DNA of 64,000 nucleotides from positions 14,526,783 to 14,590,782 of the forward strand of contig NC_062980.1 in assembly GCF_023078275.1 (NCBI RefSeq). Direction: 5' to 3'. The translations under genes were made by a program, and so were the position numbers. Under the pieces are notes generated by a model that made no database searches, was not told the DNA's origin, and was given only the letters and a program-made list of their open reading frames with translations. Below are positions 11,708 through 22,171 of the stretch, one piece after another (the first letter of the stretch is position 1; each line of letters starts with the position of its first letter). Source of the stretch: Leguminivora glycinivorella (Eukaryota > Arthropoda > Insecta > Lepidoptera > Tortricidae).

Positions 11708-12217
11708 GAAAAAAACCGGCCAAGTGCGAGTCGGACTCGCGCACCGAGGGTTCCGTACAAATTTCGTATGAATTTCAATTTAATACCTCTACGCGTTTAT
11801 GAGGAAATGGGTAGTAAGGTTAAAATTATTAAAAAAAATATATTATGTGATGTAACTAAAAATTTATGGTTTTCGTAATTTTTCCTTTATCTATGCTATA
11901 AGACGTTGCTTCGTACCAAATTTCAAGATTCTGAGTTCACGGGAAGCACCCTGTAGGTTTTGATTCCCTTGCAAGTGTCGAAAATTTGCGGCATAAACGG
12001 CTGTATCTTTTGATTGCGTTGGCTTAGAAGTTTGATTTTTTCACAGCTTCAAGGGACAGTAGACCTGAGTAATTGATATAAATTTCAGCTTCATACCTCC
12101 ACGCGTTCCTGAGAAAAAGGGTCTTGACAGACGGACGGACGGACGGACAGACGGACAACAAAGTGATCCTATAAGGGTTCCGTTTTTTCCTTTTGAGGTA
12201 CGGAACCCTAAAAACAT
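11708..12217. mobile_element. GGTTCCGTACC-bounded repeat, reverse orientation
   Basis: It starts AAAACCGGCCAAGTGCGAGT and ends TTGAGGTACGGAACCCTAAAA, with an ACGGACGGACGGACGG tract near 12131. Same family as 5797-6390, inverted. Confidence 0.8.
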
Positions 12218-12574
12218 AATTAAGTAATATAGTGAGTTCGTTTTCAAAAATCCAGTCTGATAAGATTCAAGATAATAAGATACTCTAATTGAAACTTGAA
12301 TTAAATATATCTATTAGATAACGGAAACTGTAGTATTTCACCGACTAAAACTATCAATTTTACGTTTTTCTTGAAATCACCCTTAATTCATTTTCTTTTT
12401 AATTTCTTTAAATAGGTACTTCCTAGTTTTCGATGTAAAATACTTTATCTTCTCTTATTGTTTTATTGTAGGTCACTGGATTTAACCTTTTACTTATACT
12501 GTACTTATATAAACTTACTTTTACTGTATTTATATAAAAAGGCAAGCCAATGCTTGAAAAATATGTATTTTATT

Positions 12575-12690
12575 TATATGAGCCTAGAGTGTCCCACTGC
12601 TGGGCAAAGGCCTATCCTCCCTTTCCATGTGTCCCTTTCTTGACCCGTTTTCCTCCCTATCAAAGACGTCGTGGTCAACTCGCCAATGCC
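12575..12690 (-). pseudogene. RTE-like LINE C-terminal fragment
   Basis: Minus-strand translation gives QERDTWKGRIGLCPAVGHSR before a stop. It resembles the C-terminal tail of RTE-type reverse transcriptases (compare 36005-36145, whose DNA ends in the same GGCCTTTGCCCAGCAGTGGG). Only the last few dozen codons remain. Confidence 0.55.
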
Positions 12691-12766
12691 GTCGAGGTAA
12701 TTTAAATAGGTAATGATTATTGTGCTAGTTTAAGATTAAGGTTTAGGGTTAAATGTGATATTGTCT

Positions 12767-12876
12767 GGTTAAAGTGACCTTATTGTCGATGGCGCTTACG
12801 TCCCGCGGCGTCGTATTTGTACACGAACATCGCTCATAACGCCGTAAGAGCCATCAACAATAAGGTATCTTTACCC
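12767..12876. mobile_element. Fold-back MITE
   Basis: The arms GTGACCTTATTGTCGATGGC and GCCATCAACAATAAGGTATC are near-perfect inverted repeats with a short GC-rich centre. Confidence 0.75.
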
Positions 12877-13019
12877 AGATAAAGTCACAAATATCAATGA
12901 AATTAATAATAATCTCGCATAAAACCAAGTTTTACGAAAAAACACCTTTCTAGAAAGATAAAGAACTAAGAAAGCCAGGTATACAATTCTTAAATTCTTA
13001 AATTACAATATGTACTCAC

Positions 13020-13112
13020 CTTTTCCGATGAATATGGAATAATATCCTGGTAAGTTTCACTAATATTGATTTTTGTACATAAATCGTAGGTCACAGCTGC
13101 AGACACTTCCAT
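13020..13112 (-). CDS. Possible first coding exon, unknown gene
   Basis: On the minus strand an ATG in good context (AAAAATGG) opens 31 codons (MEVSAAVTYDLC...YSSEK). They end exactly at a strong donor, GTGAGT (13014-13019), in phase 0. I do not recognise the protein and see no convincing second exon to the left, where repeats dominate. It may be a real 5' exon of a gene with a long intron, or chance. Confidence 0.3.
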
Positions 13113-13304
13113 TTTTAATTTCGTAATAAAACTGTAACGAACACGACAATACACAATGTTGAGTGAAACTGAATAAACTACCCTCAAAAATAAAAAATGT
13201 GGTGATACGTCATCTACTGGCTACCTAGCCAACGTCACAGTAGTGTATACAGGTGTAGCGCGAAAAGCGTTCGTTATGGTAGTTCAGTCAATGTCAGGGT
13301 GAGT

Positions 13305-13441
13305 AGCCGAATGGCACAAACGCTCACGAAACGAAGCGCTAGTAGATATCTATCCCTATCGCTCTTGCGTATTGGCGCGACAGAGCCGGACTATGTTTCG
13401 TTTTCGTTTGGCGTCGGAGAAATGCCATTCGGCTACGAGGC
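13305..13441. mobile_element. Fold-back MITE, GTAGCCGAATGGC family
   Basis: Ends GTAGCCGAATGGC and GCCATTCGGCTAC. The best preserved of the three copies in this window. Confidence 0.85.
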
Positions 13442-14350
13442 CTGTACATCTTGTACTAACACTGACTGAAATAGCATGACACGTTCGTCCGTTTCCGTAA
13501 AAAATTGAATGGCAAATCTTTTCGCACTACATGCGCACGAATATTTAGGTATCTATAGACGTGATAGACGGCCAACCGGTCAACCATAGAGATCTTGGCA
13601 TTAAAAAAATTGGCGCGAAATAAAAAAAATCTATGGTATATTTTCAAATGGCTCGTCGATGATTCCGTCAACTCAAGGTTTAGGAATGCACGCGTTTCAT
13701 CAAGACAATTGGCCGGTGAGCCTTTTGCGTTATTACAGTGCCATGATTTGGTTGACTGTCATCTATCGGCCTTGTGTAGTGGCGCGACAGAGCCAGACTG
13801 CGTTTCGTTTCGACCGCCGCGCCGCGTAGCGTCAACCATTGTCACTTCGGCTATGCCGGGCAGAGAGTAATAACGATGAAGTAGGTACCTACCCTAATAC
13901 AGTCGTGTCACCCATTGACGCACAGATTTGTCAAATTTTGCCTTTGATAGCATAAAAATACGAATCAAGTTCGCGCTAACTATATTGAATGGAATTATAC
14001 CCTAACGAATAATATTTTTGACAATAATTTTAATAAGTTGATATCTATTGTAAAAGCCGGAATTTAAAACCTAGGTTTTACCGGTAAATCCTTGGTTTTA
14101 CTGAGACCAATTGGTAAAAGCCCGAAGTGAGAATTGTTCGTTGTTTACTTCGGCCTTTTAGCGACATTAATTTAGTAAAACCTAGGTCTTTTAAATTTTT
14201 GGCACTAACCCAGTTGGTTTTATTATAAGTAGGTAGGTACTCCTTACTAACTTTTACCAACGATTATTTATGTAAGATTTACATACATCATACTAAGAAT
14301 CGTACCTCGATTTTTAGCGCCACCTATTAATTACTATCAATAACTACTTT
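13442..14350. other. Gene-free stretch with a MITE-related patch
   Basis: No gene. The interval 13650-13860 shares GTCGATGATTCCGTCAAC and GGCGCGACAGAGCCAGACTG with other repeats here (for example about 53070 and 1100). It is probably a decayed element. Confidence 0.4.
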
Positions 14351-14351
14351 T

Positions 14352-15270
14352 TAGGGTTCCGTACCTCAAAGAGGAAAAACGGAACCCTTATAGGATCACT
14401 CGCGTGTCTGTCTGTCCCTCTGTCACAGCCGATTTCTCCAAAAGTACTGGACCGATTTACTTGAAATTTGGCACACATATGTAAACCTGTGGCCCAAAGA
14501 CGGACATGTAATTTAATTAAATGAAATTTAATCACAGGGGCCACTTTTGGGGGGTAACATTGAAAATTAAAAATCAAAGTTATTAAAACTATATCGTGTT
14601 ACATATCAAATGAAAGAGCATTTTATAAGCATTTGAAGTATAATTTTTTTATTTTTTTTATTTTGGTAATTTAGAAGTAATTTAAGAAAATACGCAAAAA
14701 ATGACCATTCCCCCCCTTATCTCCGAAATTACTTAGCGTAAAATTTTCAAAAAAATACACGAGATAGCCCTCTACCTGTAGATTACAGGAAAACCTATTA
14801 GAAATCTACAGTCAAGCGTAAGTCGGACTTAAGAGAAAAAAACTCAGATTACGAATTTCACTCACTGCCGCTGCAAGTAGTTACTAAACGTCTTAAAATG
14901 TTGTAATCGCGTTGGACAGGTATAAAGAAATTAATTTCTGTTTCGTTTGTTATAGAAATTGTTAAAAAAAAAATCATTTTCCAAAATGACTTAAGTTCCT
15001 ACTAAAAAAGAGGCACTTAAGACCGTTTAGAACTTCACTGACCATAATATTGCCCACATAGGTCCAAAAAAGGTGTATATATACGAAAACAAAAAAATTG
15101 TGCCATCGACAACCAAAATCAGAAGTCCATTTTGCTCTATCTCTTATCGTTTCCGAAATATACGCGAAATCTAAGTACGAAATTTAGTGTACGTTGCCAT
15201 TACATTTCGTCAGGCGCTCATGACCTGTTTGTATGGAAATGTCGAAATCCGACTCGCACTTGACCAATTT
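14352..15270. mobile_element. GGTTCCGTACC-bounded repeat, long copy
   Basis: It starts TTTTTAGGGTTCCGTACCTC and ends near GACTCGCACTTGACC. The interior matches the copy at 5797-6390, including CTCACTGCCGCTGCAAG, with about 300 bp of extra sequence. Confidence 0.7.
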
Positions 15271-15464
15271 TCATAGAAAGTTGTGTTTTATTATAGTTTT
15301 GAAGGAAGTTTCTTGTTTTTAACCACCAACGCAAAAACGACGGAGTGTTTTATAATAATTTAAGGTTTGACGCTTGACATGTCTGTCTGTGGCATCATAG
15401 CTCCCGAACGAATCAATCGATTTTGACTTTGTTTTTAATGTTTAAGGTGAATTCGTCGACAGTT

Positions 15465-15790
15465 TTTTTTGTACCACGTAGGTGGGAAACAGGCATACGG
15501 TCTGCCTGATGGAAAGCGGTCACTGTAACCTATGGACGCCTGCCACTCAAGGAGTGGCACATGTGCGTTGCCGACTCATTAGAAACTTGTACAAACCTGT
15601 ACTTAGAAGGGGCCTGGGTGCCGACGACTCAAAGGACAATCTATTGTCCTAATTAGTTCCGTAGGTCCTCCCTCGTTGAGCTCTGGCTGCCTTAGGTACT
15701 CACCGGCAGGAACACAACAATGAGTAAGGTCTAGTCCTATTTGACCGCAGTCTTTTGTAAAGCGGAGGTACTTCCCCAGTTAGACTCTGC
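15465..15790 (+). repeat. Lepidopteran interspersed repeat (GTACCACGTAGGTGGG...)
   Basis: It contains AACAGGCATACGGTCTGCCTGATGG-type sequence, CCTATGGACGCCTGC and GCGTTGCCGAC. I recognise this series as a widespread lepidopteran dispersed repeat. A short relative lies at 51040-51140. Confidence 0.55.
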
Positions 15791-15991
15791 TCTACCTTAG
15801 ATTATATTCAATTTAGTATTAGAGTTATCAGTCAAGATATTCAAATGCAGCGTCATCTATTATTAGTTTCGACAACTTTTCATGTAACTTTCCATGCCTA
15901 AAGATTCACACAAGTCTCAAGTCGCGTAAATTACTTAGTAAATAATGCTCATTAGAGTACCTATTATACTTCTAGCCAAAGACATTATATA

Positions 15992-16108
15992 ACTCGCCGT
16001 CGCGTCTCATCGCATCGTCTACTTCCATATCGATAAGGTTTGATTTCGTATGCGTCGCATCACCGTCGCGCGACCATCGCGCAACCGTCGCCCACGCAAG
16101 CCACGGCG
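15992..16108. mobile_element. Decayed Harbinger-like MITE
   Basis: The right end CGCCCACGCAAGCCACGGCG and the internal TATCGATAAGGTTTGATTTCG match the intact copies at 38165-38300 and 60080-60219. The left arm is eroded. Confidence 0.65.
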
Positions 16109-17115
16109 TCAATGGTTCGCATGGAATGGCTTAGCTTTAAATCTCAAAAAGACTCACTTTGTGCATTTTAATCTTTCGGGCCGCATGACCACGCCGTTGA
16201 TAGTTCATATTAATGGGAAAATACTTGAATAGTGTGGAGCGTTAACAGAGCATTAGTATGAATGTATAGTCCCGTCTGGCAGAAAGCATGAAACTTGGCA
16301 TGTATATAGCTTATAGGGTTATAAGACAAAATTGAAGTAGAAACACGCCGAGGTGTCAATGTTTCCCCTCCTTCTCCCCACTTTTGTATGCCTGTTTTCA
16401 GTTTTTTTATATTTCCATGAAAACCGTAAAAGCTACAACAATAACGTCTAAGAGAAGTATATTCTCTATAAAATTCTCTACAATATTGTCTTTGGAAGTA
16501 TATAGCTAGAACTTATAATTTTCAAACTATGCTCATTTTCCCTTTGCCATATTCGTGTCACCAATGACCAGTAGGATAAGTAAGGCCAGCGACTTTGCAC
16601 TTTTGCCTGTGGCGATGCTGCTTGGCAAAATTGTTCCTTGGGTCAAACTGATCCGATTTATCCCAATAGTCATGAAATCGCACGTGACTACTCCCTACAA
16701 AGAGAAGGGTAAGGGGCCGGTTCCCTCGATGAAATCTATGCAATACTTCTTCTTGCTCATAGTGTGATGGACCCTGCCGTCTATAATAAATTGCCGCAAT
16801 ATGTGGTTGAAGTACCTAGAGTGTCGAACTTTAAGTATTGCTTAAAAAATTGGCTGGTCGAGCACCCGTTCTACACTTATGACAATTTTTTTATTACCTA
16901 ATTAGAAAAATATTTTTGTTAATTTTTTATGTGAATATTGCATTGAGGTATATGTACTACGTAGTACATATACCTCAATGGAATATTGCCTAACTTTTTG
17001 TAATTTCAATCTTCTGTCTATTTATTTTCTAAGTATTATTGTTGTATGAATATTATTTTTTAAATCAAATCTTGACGTGTAAAATGGCGTTACAAATAAA
17101 TGAGTATGAGTAGTA
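16109..17115 (+). pseudogene. Decayed CR1-like LINE, RT and C-terminal remnants
   Basis: Codons at about 16115-16230 read GLALNLKKTHFVHF...IVHINGKILE, the K-T box that follows the catalytic centre in LINE reverse transcriptases. At 16760-16900 YNKLPQYVVEVPRVSNFK...WLVEHPFYTYDNFF is the usual C-terminal tail. AT-rich 3' UTR ends near GAGTATGAGTAG. The middle is deleted or out of frame. A 40-bp palindrome is inserted in its 3' UTR. Confidence 0.65.
16941..16980. mobile_element. Perfect 40-bp palindrome with 8-bp flanking duplication
   Basis: The first 20 bases, CATTGAGGTATATGTACTAC, are followed immediately by their exact reverse complement with no spacer. GAATATTG occurs directly on both sides (16933-16940 and 16981-16988), as for an 8-bp target-site duplication. 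hAT elements make 8-bp TSDs, but this insert is only two abutting 20-bp arms. Confidence 0.85.
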
Positions 17116-17146
17116 TTAGATTATTTTGACCATTAAAAGTTTGTAC

Positions 17147-17593
17147 TAGGCTTGTGCCGTTTCGTTCGTTGATCGGAGCGCTCCGATCTCGTTCAATCGC
17201 TCCCATGAACTAGTTCGCTCTTTTAGGTCTTTTGCTCATTTAGTTCAGCCAGACCAGCGACCACTGCGGTCGGAAAGATCAGAACGAATGGGACCGAATA
17301 GTGTCAAAATTATACAAATAGTCCACAGATAGTAACATTCCGGGCCGAAAGGTTGTAAGTAACCGAAGTTTAATATGAAAACTTGACTTTTTTGTTGCTC
17401 TGCTAAGTAGCTCTCGCTCTCGGTCGGCGCAGTCACACATTCGTTCTCGATCCAAACCGCTCGCGCTCGCCGATCCTATACTGAACTAAATGAGCAAAGA
17501 CCGATTCTCAGACCACGGAAAGATTCAGTTCATTTCGGTCATTGATGGGATTTTATTCCTAACAGTTCATAGTTCGTGAACGACACAAGCCTA
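17147..17593. mobile_element. hAT-like MITE with 8-bp TSD
   Basis: TIRs TAGGCTTGTGCCGTT and AACGACACAAGCCTA. The perfect duplication GTTTGTAC lies at 17139-17146 and 17594-17601. The interior is rich in CGTTC/GAACG and CGCTC words and non-coding. TSD length and TIR form fit hAT. Confidence 0.85.
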
Positions 17594-17601
17594 GTTTGTA
17601 C

Positions 17602-17650
17602 GGAACCCTCGGTGGGCGAGTCCGACTCGCACTTGGCCGGTTTTTTCGAT
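17602..17650. repeat. End fragment of GGTTCCGTACC repeat
   Basis: GGAACCCTCGGTGGGCGAGT through CTTGGCCGGTTTTTT, the terminal segment of the family seen at 11708. Confidence 0.7.
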
Positions 17651-18039
17651 TGTGGTTATAACATTATCGCCAATAACATTAAAATTGTTATTTTCAGTGA
17701 GAAAGTAACAAACTGGTGACTAAAACGGGGTTTCGTGCCATCACTTACGAAATCATTTTCCAACCCGAGACGATGAATAGTTGCAAGAAATTGGTGCTAG
17801 CTGGGCATTTTATAGAGATTAAAGACATTATTCCACCATTTGTACTTATGTGCAATAAAGTATAAATTAATCATTGGCTTTTGAAATTGTTGATCAGTTC
17901 ACTGCTATGCTATGTCATTTTCATAGGCTAACTGTAGGGATTATTTTATAAATATCATTTACAGGGTACAGAGTTTATTGTAAAATAAAAACAAACTCTA
18001 TAATAACCTTGAATTATAATATACATTACAAAATTTGTT

Positions 18040-18410
18040 TCATTTACTTGAAAATATTGGAAGTTTACCAGATATCACATCAAATATGTAATCATCAATG
18101 CGATGAAATAAGTTCTCAGGAATTTTATTTAAAATGTTATAAGCCTTCAGTGGATGGACTGCTTCTGCTTCTATTGCTCTCGTGCTTCTTCGTCCCATTG
18201 AAACCTCGATATTTACGCATTTTCGTCAATCCGTTTCGATTTGTACACAGGAGCACACATGAGAAAACAACTCAAATGATTTAGGAACATAACTGGGATT
18301 AGCTTTTTCTACCTCCAATAAAGTTTGCACTACAAATTCACCGTAAATTCAATTCAATACTTGTATCAAATGATTACGCACTTTATGTAAAACTTCAGAG
18401 GTGAGATGAC
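18040..18410 (-). pseudogene. Fragment of an unidentified protein gene
   Basis: One minus-strand frame reads about 120 codons of protein-like sequence: EEKCHLTSEVLHKVRNHLIQ, then EKANPSYVPKSFELFSHVC, then KAYNILNKIPENLFHRIDDY, ending at a stop at 18040. Two in-frame stops break it, one after QVLN and one after QIETD. The continuity on both sides of the stops argues for a once-coding sequence. I do not recognise the family. It could be a processed pseudogene or a TE protein. Confidence 0.45.
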
Positions 18411-19324
18411 ACTTTTCTTCGTACGGCAATTATCCACTTTAAACGGTGGTTACGCTTCCACCACGGTCTTGGAAATAGCTAGAATTTAGTTTCTATTTTT
18501 CTTGGAGTCATTACAATTCACCACAACAAACTTTACTCGGCCCATATTAAATTTATCTCAAAAACGATATGAAAATGTTTACTGCAATATGGATTTGACA
18601 GCGTAAGTCAGCGACAACAATGTCAATTTTGGCCGTAGTGTGCGCTGTGATCGTTTTAGCTACCCCCTCCACCCGCTTTGCACCCTGCCAATACAGGGTG
18701 TAACATTAATGCTGGTGATCCATTTAAGAGCATAACCGGTATCGAATAGCGGTTACGAATACCACTTCCTTTTTTTAAAATAAACCCCATGAAAATTAAA
18801 GGTACTATAGAAGGTAATGTATAAGCCGTAGGATTTATCTTCGGCAATTATGTTACATATGTAGTGTATTAGGTACTTATCCATACATGTGTAACTACCA
18901 CATGCTAATGGTATTCGTTGGTACACATGCTTTTCAAATAATTCGGTAGATTGATGATGTTTCATTCGTAATTTATCATTATTCGTGACGTTTACAAGCG
19001 AAAGGTACCATTATCGTATAAGCACGCCGCTCTAATTCGTATGGATACCAGCAAATTTCATTCTTCTGATAAGCGACAATGTGGTACCTTGTTCTCGAGA
19101 ACGTCACAGTTATAATGAGGTCACACTGGCCTAATTTTGTTGCTAAGTCGATTAATAAACCGGTAAGTGGTGTCGTCATTTATAAAAATATCATGTGTAA
19201 TATTAGGTGATATGGTCAAGAGTTAAAAAAATCTAGGTATTTAAGGTAAAAACCCCCGGCAACCATCAAATCAAGGGTGAACACTGAACATGCATCTTCT
19301 GGGCGAGCTCACTCCATCGTAGGC
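18411..19324. other. Gene-free stretch
   Basis: No exon or bounded repeat recognised. GGTACC-centred words and an ACCGGT pair occur between 18720 and 19170, possibly a decayed inverted element. Confidence 0.35.
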
Positions 19325-19379
19325 CACGTCTCTGCCTTTCGCTAGTCTGTGGCCAAGAGGAAGCCCATTTATAATTAAA
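19325..19379 (+). repeat. LINE-type 3' end
   Basis: CTTTCGCTAGTCTGTGGCCA...AAGCCCATTTATAATTAAAA, the same terminus as at 1935-1998. Confidence 0.5.
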
Positions 19380-19909
19380 AAACCGGCCAAGAGCGTGTCG
19401 GGCCACGCTTAGTGTAGGGTTCCGTAGTTTTCCGTATTTTTCTCAAAAACTGCTGAACCTATCAAGTTCAAAACAATTTTTCTAGAAAGTCTTTATAAAG
19501 TTCTAAACAACAACGTCTTATAACATGGCACCTAATGAAAGTAATGAATGACATTTTGGTCATATTTATCAGTAGGCAATCAATAAATTATATTATGTTA
19601 TTTTATTTATTAATAACATAACAGAATTTATTGATCGCCTACTATTTTTAGGTACTATTATACCTACTCACTTAAATAATGTAAAAAAACTAGACCAACG
19701 AAAAGAGAGCCATGGCTCCATTTTGTTGATTGTGCATCTAGTTCTTATATTTCATACCTATATCACCTAAATGCTCTTTATTTATTTTCATTCTATAGCT
19801 TAGGATTTTTACAATAGGAATAATAACTCAACACTTAAAAGAAGGTAGGTAGGTAATTAAATCAAAATCAGTCATTAGCACTCAGCACCAGCAGTCCAGC
19901 AAACAATAA

Positions 19910-20138
19910 AGCTAGAATATACTACGCGGACGTCCGTCGTAAATCGACCGCGGACGGGAATCTGGACAATGAAATTACACATAACCGTGCAAACTATCGG
20001 TCGACGGACGTTGACGTGGCCTTGAGCGCATGGACGTCCGATCGAAATCTGGCTCGCTGGATGTTTTGTTCCGTGCACACTGATCGGTCGCGGTCGCGGT
20101 CGATTTACGACGGACGTCCGCGTAGTATGTTCCTAGCT
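19910..20138. mobile_element. Fold-back MITE with about 40-bp arms
   Basis: Arms with ATACTACGCGGACGTCCGTC and CGTAAATCGACCGCG, inverted at the right end. AGCTAG and CTAGCT mark the tips. The centre contains further GGACGTCCG/GTCGACGG words. Confidence 0.85.
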
Positions 20139-20329
20139 TAAATCCGTTAAATCGTCGGCGGTCGGCGTCAGTGGCGTCGCTTTCCATAGATAATTTTCGT
20201 TTTCGTTGACATTGACAGTGTCAAATTGACACTAGTCAGTCAGGCGCGCATGGCTAGCAGGCGCCTTTATCGGTCAAATTCGGCAATACAAGCGTCATTT
20301 GTTCACATTTTGTTTGACTGGTAATGTTG

Positions 20330-20520
20330 GCTAAACTTAATTTAATCATAAAGTATTTTGCATTTTGAAATGCATATTAAAAATGCAAAATACATCTCAA
20401 AAATTATTTCAAATAAAATACAAAATGTTTTTTACTAAAAGGCATTTAAATGCAAAATACAAAATAGGTATTTTGCATTTTGTATTTGCATTTTAAATAG
20501 AAGTATTTCAAATAAATCGC
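20330..20520. repeat. Cluster of ATTTTGCATTTT/AAATGCAAAATA words
   Basis: At least eight variants of TTTGCATTT or its complement occur in about 190 bp, in both orientations. Non-coding. Confidence 0.6.
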
Positions 20521-20589
20521 ATCTCTGCAGACAGACATGGCGAAACTATAAGGGTTCCTAGTTGACTACGGAACCCTAAAAACGGGATG

Positions 20590-20872
20590 GCACTACGATG
20601 CCAGCCTAGCAAAAAAGAATAGGAATTAGTTTTTTGCTAGGCTGCACCTAAGCATGCCACTCACTAAGGGCCACTGGCGATCAAATATATGAAAGAAGCG
20701 CGTTCCTAGCACACATTCTAAGCTCGTGTAGGTGAACGCGTACTATGCTTGTATGAGTGAGATATGACAGGTCGACTGTTGGCGTTTTTGACAGGCGGTA
20801 ACTGTGAGGTAACCGATGGGAGGTGGGCGGCACTTTCAGCGGGGAGCGGGAGTGGTCATACTGTACGATAGT
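20590..20872. other. Gene-free flank of the LINE
   Basis: No gene seen. TTTTTTGCTAGGCT pairs loosely with AGCCTAGCAAAAAA (about 20601-20645), a 14-bp hairpin. Confidence 0.4.
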
Positions 20873-21591
20873 ATTCATATTCATATTCATATTCATTTAA
20901 TCCATTGTTATCATGTTCATCAGTACAATAAAGGTCTTACATAGGTCTTAGTAGGTACATGATACCCTGCTAGGGCATACAATATAGGATATGTTACTTA
21001 TTAACTAACTTAATTAATATATATGATACATTTTAAAATGAGGTACATCAGAATTACCATGCATCGTTATATATCTAAACTAAATTTAAACATAAGAGCA
21101 ATTCGATTATAGTTATGTTAGTCGTAAACGTCAAAATAGTAACATAAATTTAATTTTTAAATACATTGTTATTAATTCAATTTAAATAGAACATTATTTT
21201 TACGTCATGTTATCTAAAGATTGATCCTCAATAAATTCGTCTATAGTGTAGTAACATTTCTCAATAAGTATACTTTTTAATTTATTTTTAAATACCCTAA
21301 CATCACTAATTTGTTTAACAGTTTGGGGAATCTTGTTCATTATTTGGACACATCGATAGAAAGGACCGTTTTTGACTATTGCAAGTTTGCTAGGCGGTAA
21401 TATAATTTGATTTTTCCTTCTACTTTCAGGTTTATACACTTCCGTTCCGTCAAATAAATATGGATGGGACTTGAAAAATACTGCTGTCTCCATAATATAC
21501 ATAGACGGTAGTGTTAGTATTTTAAGGTTTATAAAATGCTGTCGACAACTATTTGGAATTCGTGTATTAGTCAGAATGCGTACACACTTTT

Positions 21592-22171
21592 TAGGGTTCC
21601 GTAGTCAACTAGGAACCCTTATAGTTTCGCCATGTCTGTCTGTCCGTCCGTCCGTCCGTCCGTCCGTCCGTCCGTCCGTCCGTCCGTCCGTCCGTCCGTC
21701 CGCGGATAATCTCAGTAACCGTAAGCACTAGAAAGCTGAAATTTGGTACCAATATGTATATCAATCACGCCAACAAAGTGCAAAAATAAAAAATGGAAAA
21801 AAATGTTTTATTAGGGTACCCCCCCTACATGTAAAGTGAGAGCGGATATTTTTTTTCATTCCAACCCCAACGTGTGATATATTGTTGGATAGGTATTTAA
21901 AAATGAAGAAGGGTTTACTAAGATCGTTTTTTGATAATATTAATATTTTCGGAAATAATCGCTTCTAAAGGAAAAAAAAGTGCGTCCCCCCCCTCTAACT
22001 TTTGAACCCTATGTTCAAAAAATATGAAAAAAATCACAATAGTAGACTTTTATAAAAACTTACTAGGAAAATTGTTTTGAACTTGATAGGGTCAGTAGTT
22101 TTTGTGAAAAATACGGAAAACTACGGAACCCTACACTGAGCGTGGCCCGACTCGCTCTTGGCCGGTTTTTT
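21592..22171 (-). mobile_element. GGTTCCGTAGT-bounded repeat nested in LINE ORF2
   Basis: It starts TTAGGGTTCCGTAGTCAACT and ends CGCTCTTGGCCGGTTTTTT in + orientation. A long CCGT microsatellite (21640-21702) lies inside. LINE codons for FLMQ and then KKCVRIL meet exactly at its borders. The insertion point is an A/T run, so a TSD cannot be separated from the homopolymer. Same family as 39785-40345. Confidence 0.9.
21640..21702. repeat. (GTCC)n microsatellite
   Basis: About 15 uninterrupted GTCC units after two GTCT units, internal to the nested repeat and much longer than in the sister copies. Confidence 0.95.

Larger units (their letters stand above)
19380..20580 (+). mobile_element. GGTTCCGTAGT-bounded repeat, internally replaced
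   Basis: The left end (AAAACCGGCCAAGAGCGTGT to about 19510) and right end (CATGGCGAAACTATAAGGGT to TACGGAACCCTAAAAAC, 20535-20582) belong to the family complete at 39785-40345. The sequence between is unlike the family and includes a MITE at 19910-20138. Confidence 0.65.
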
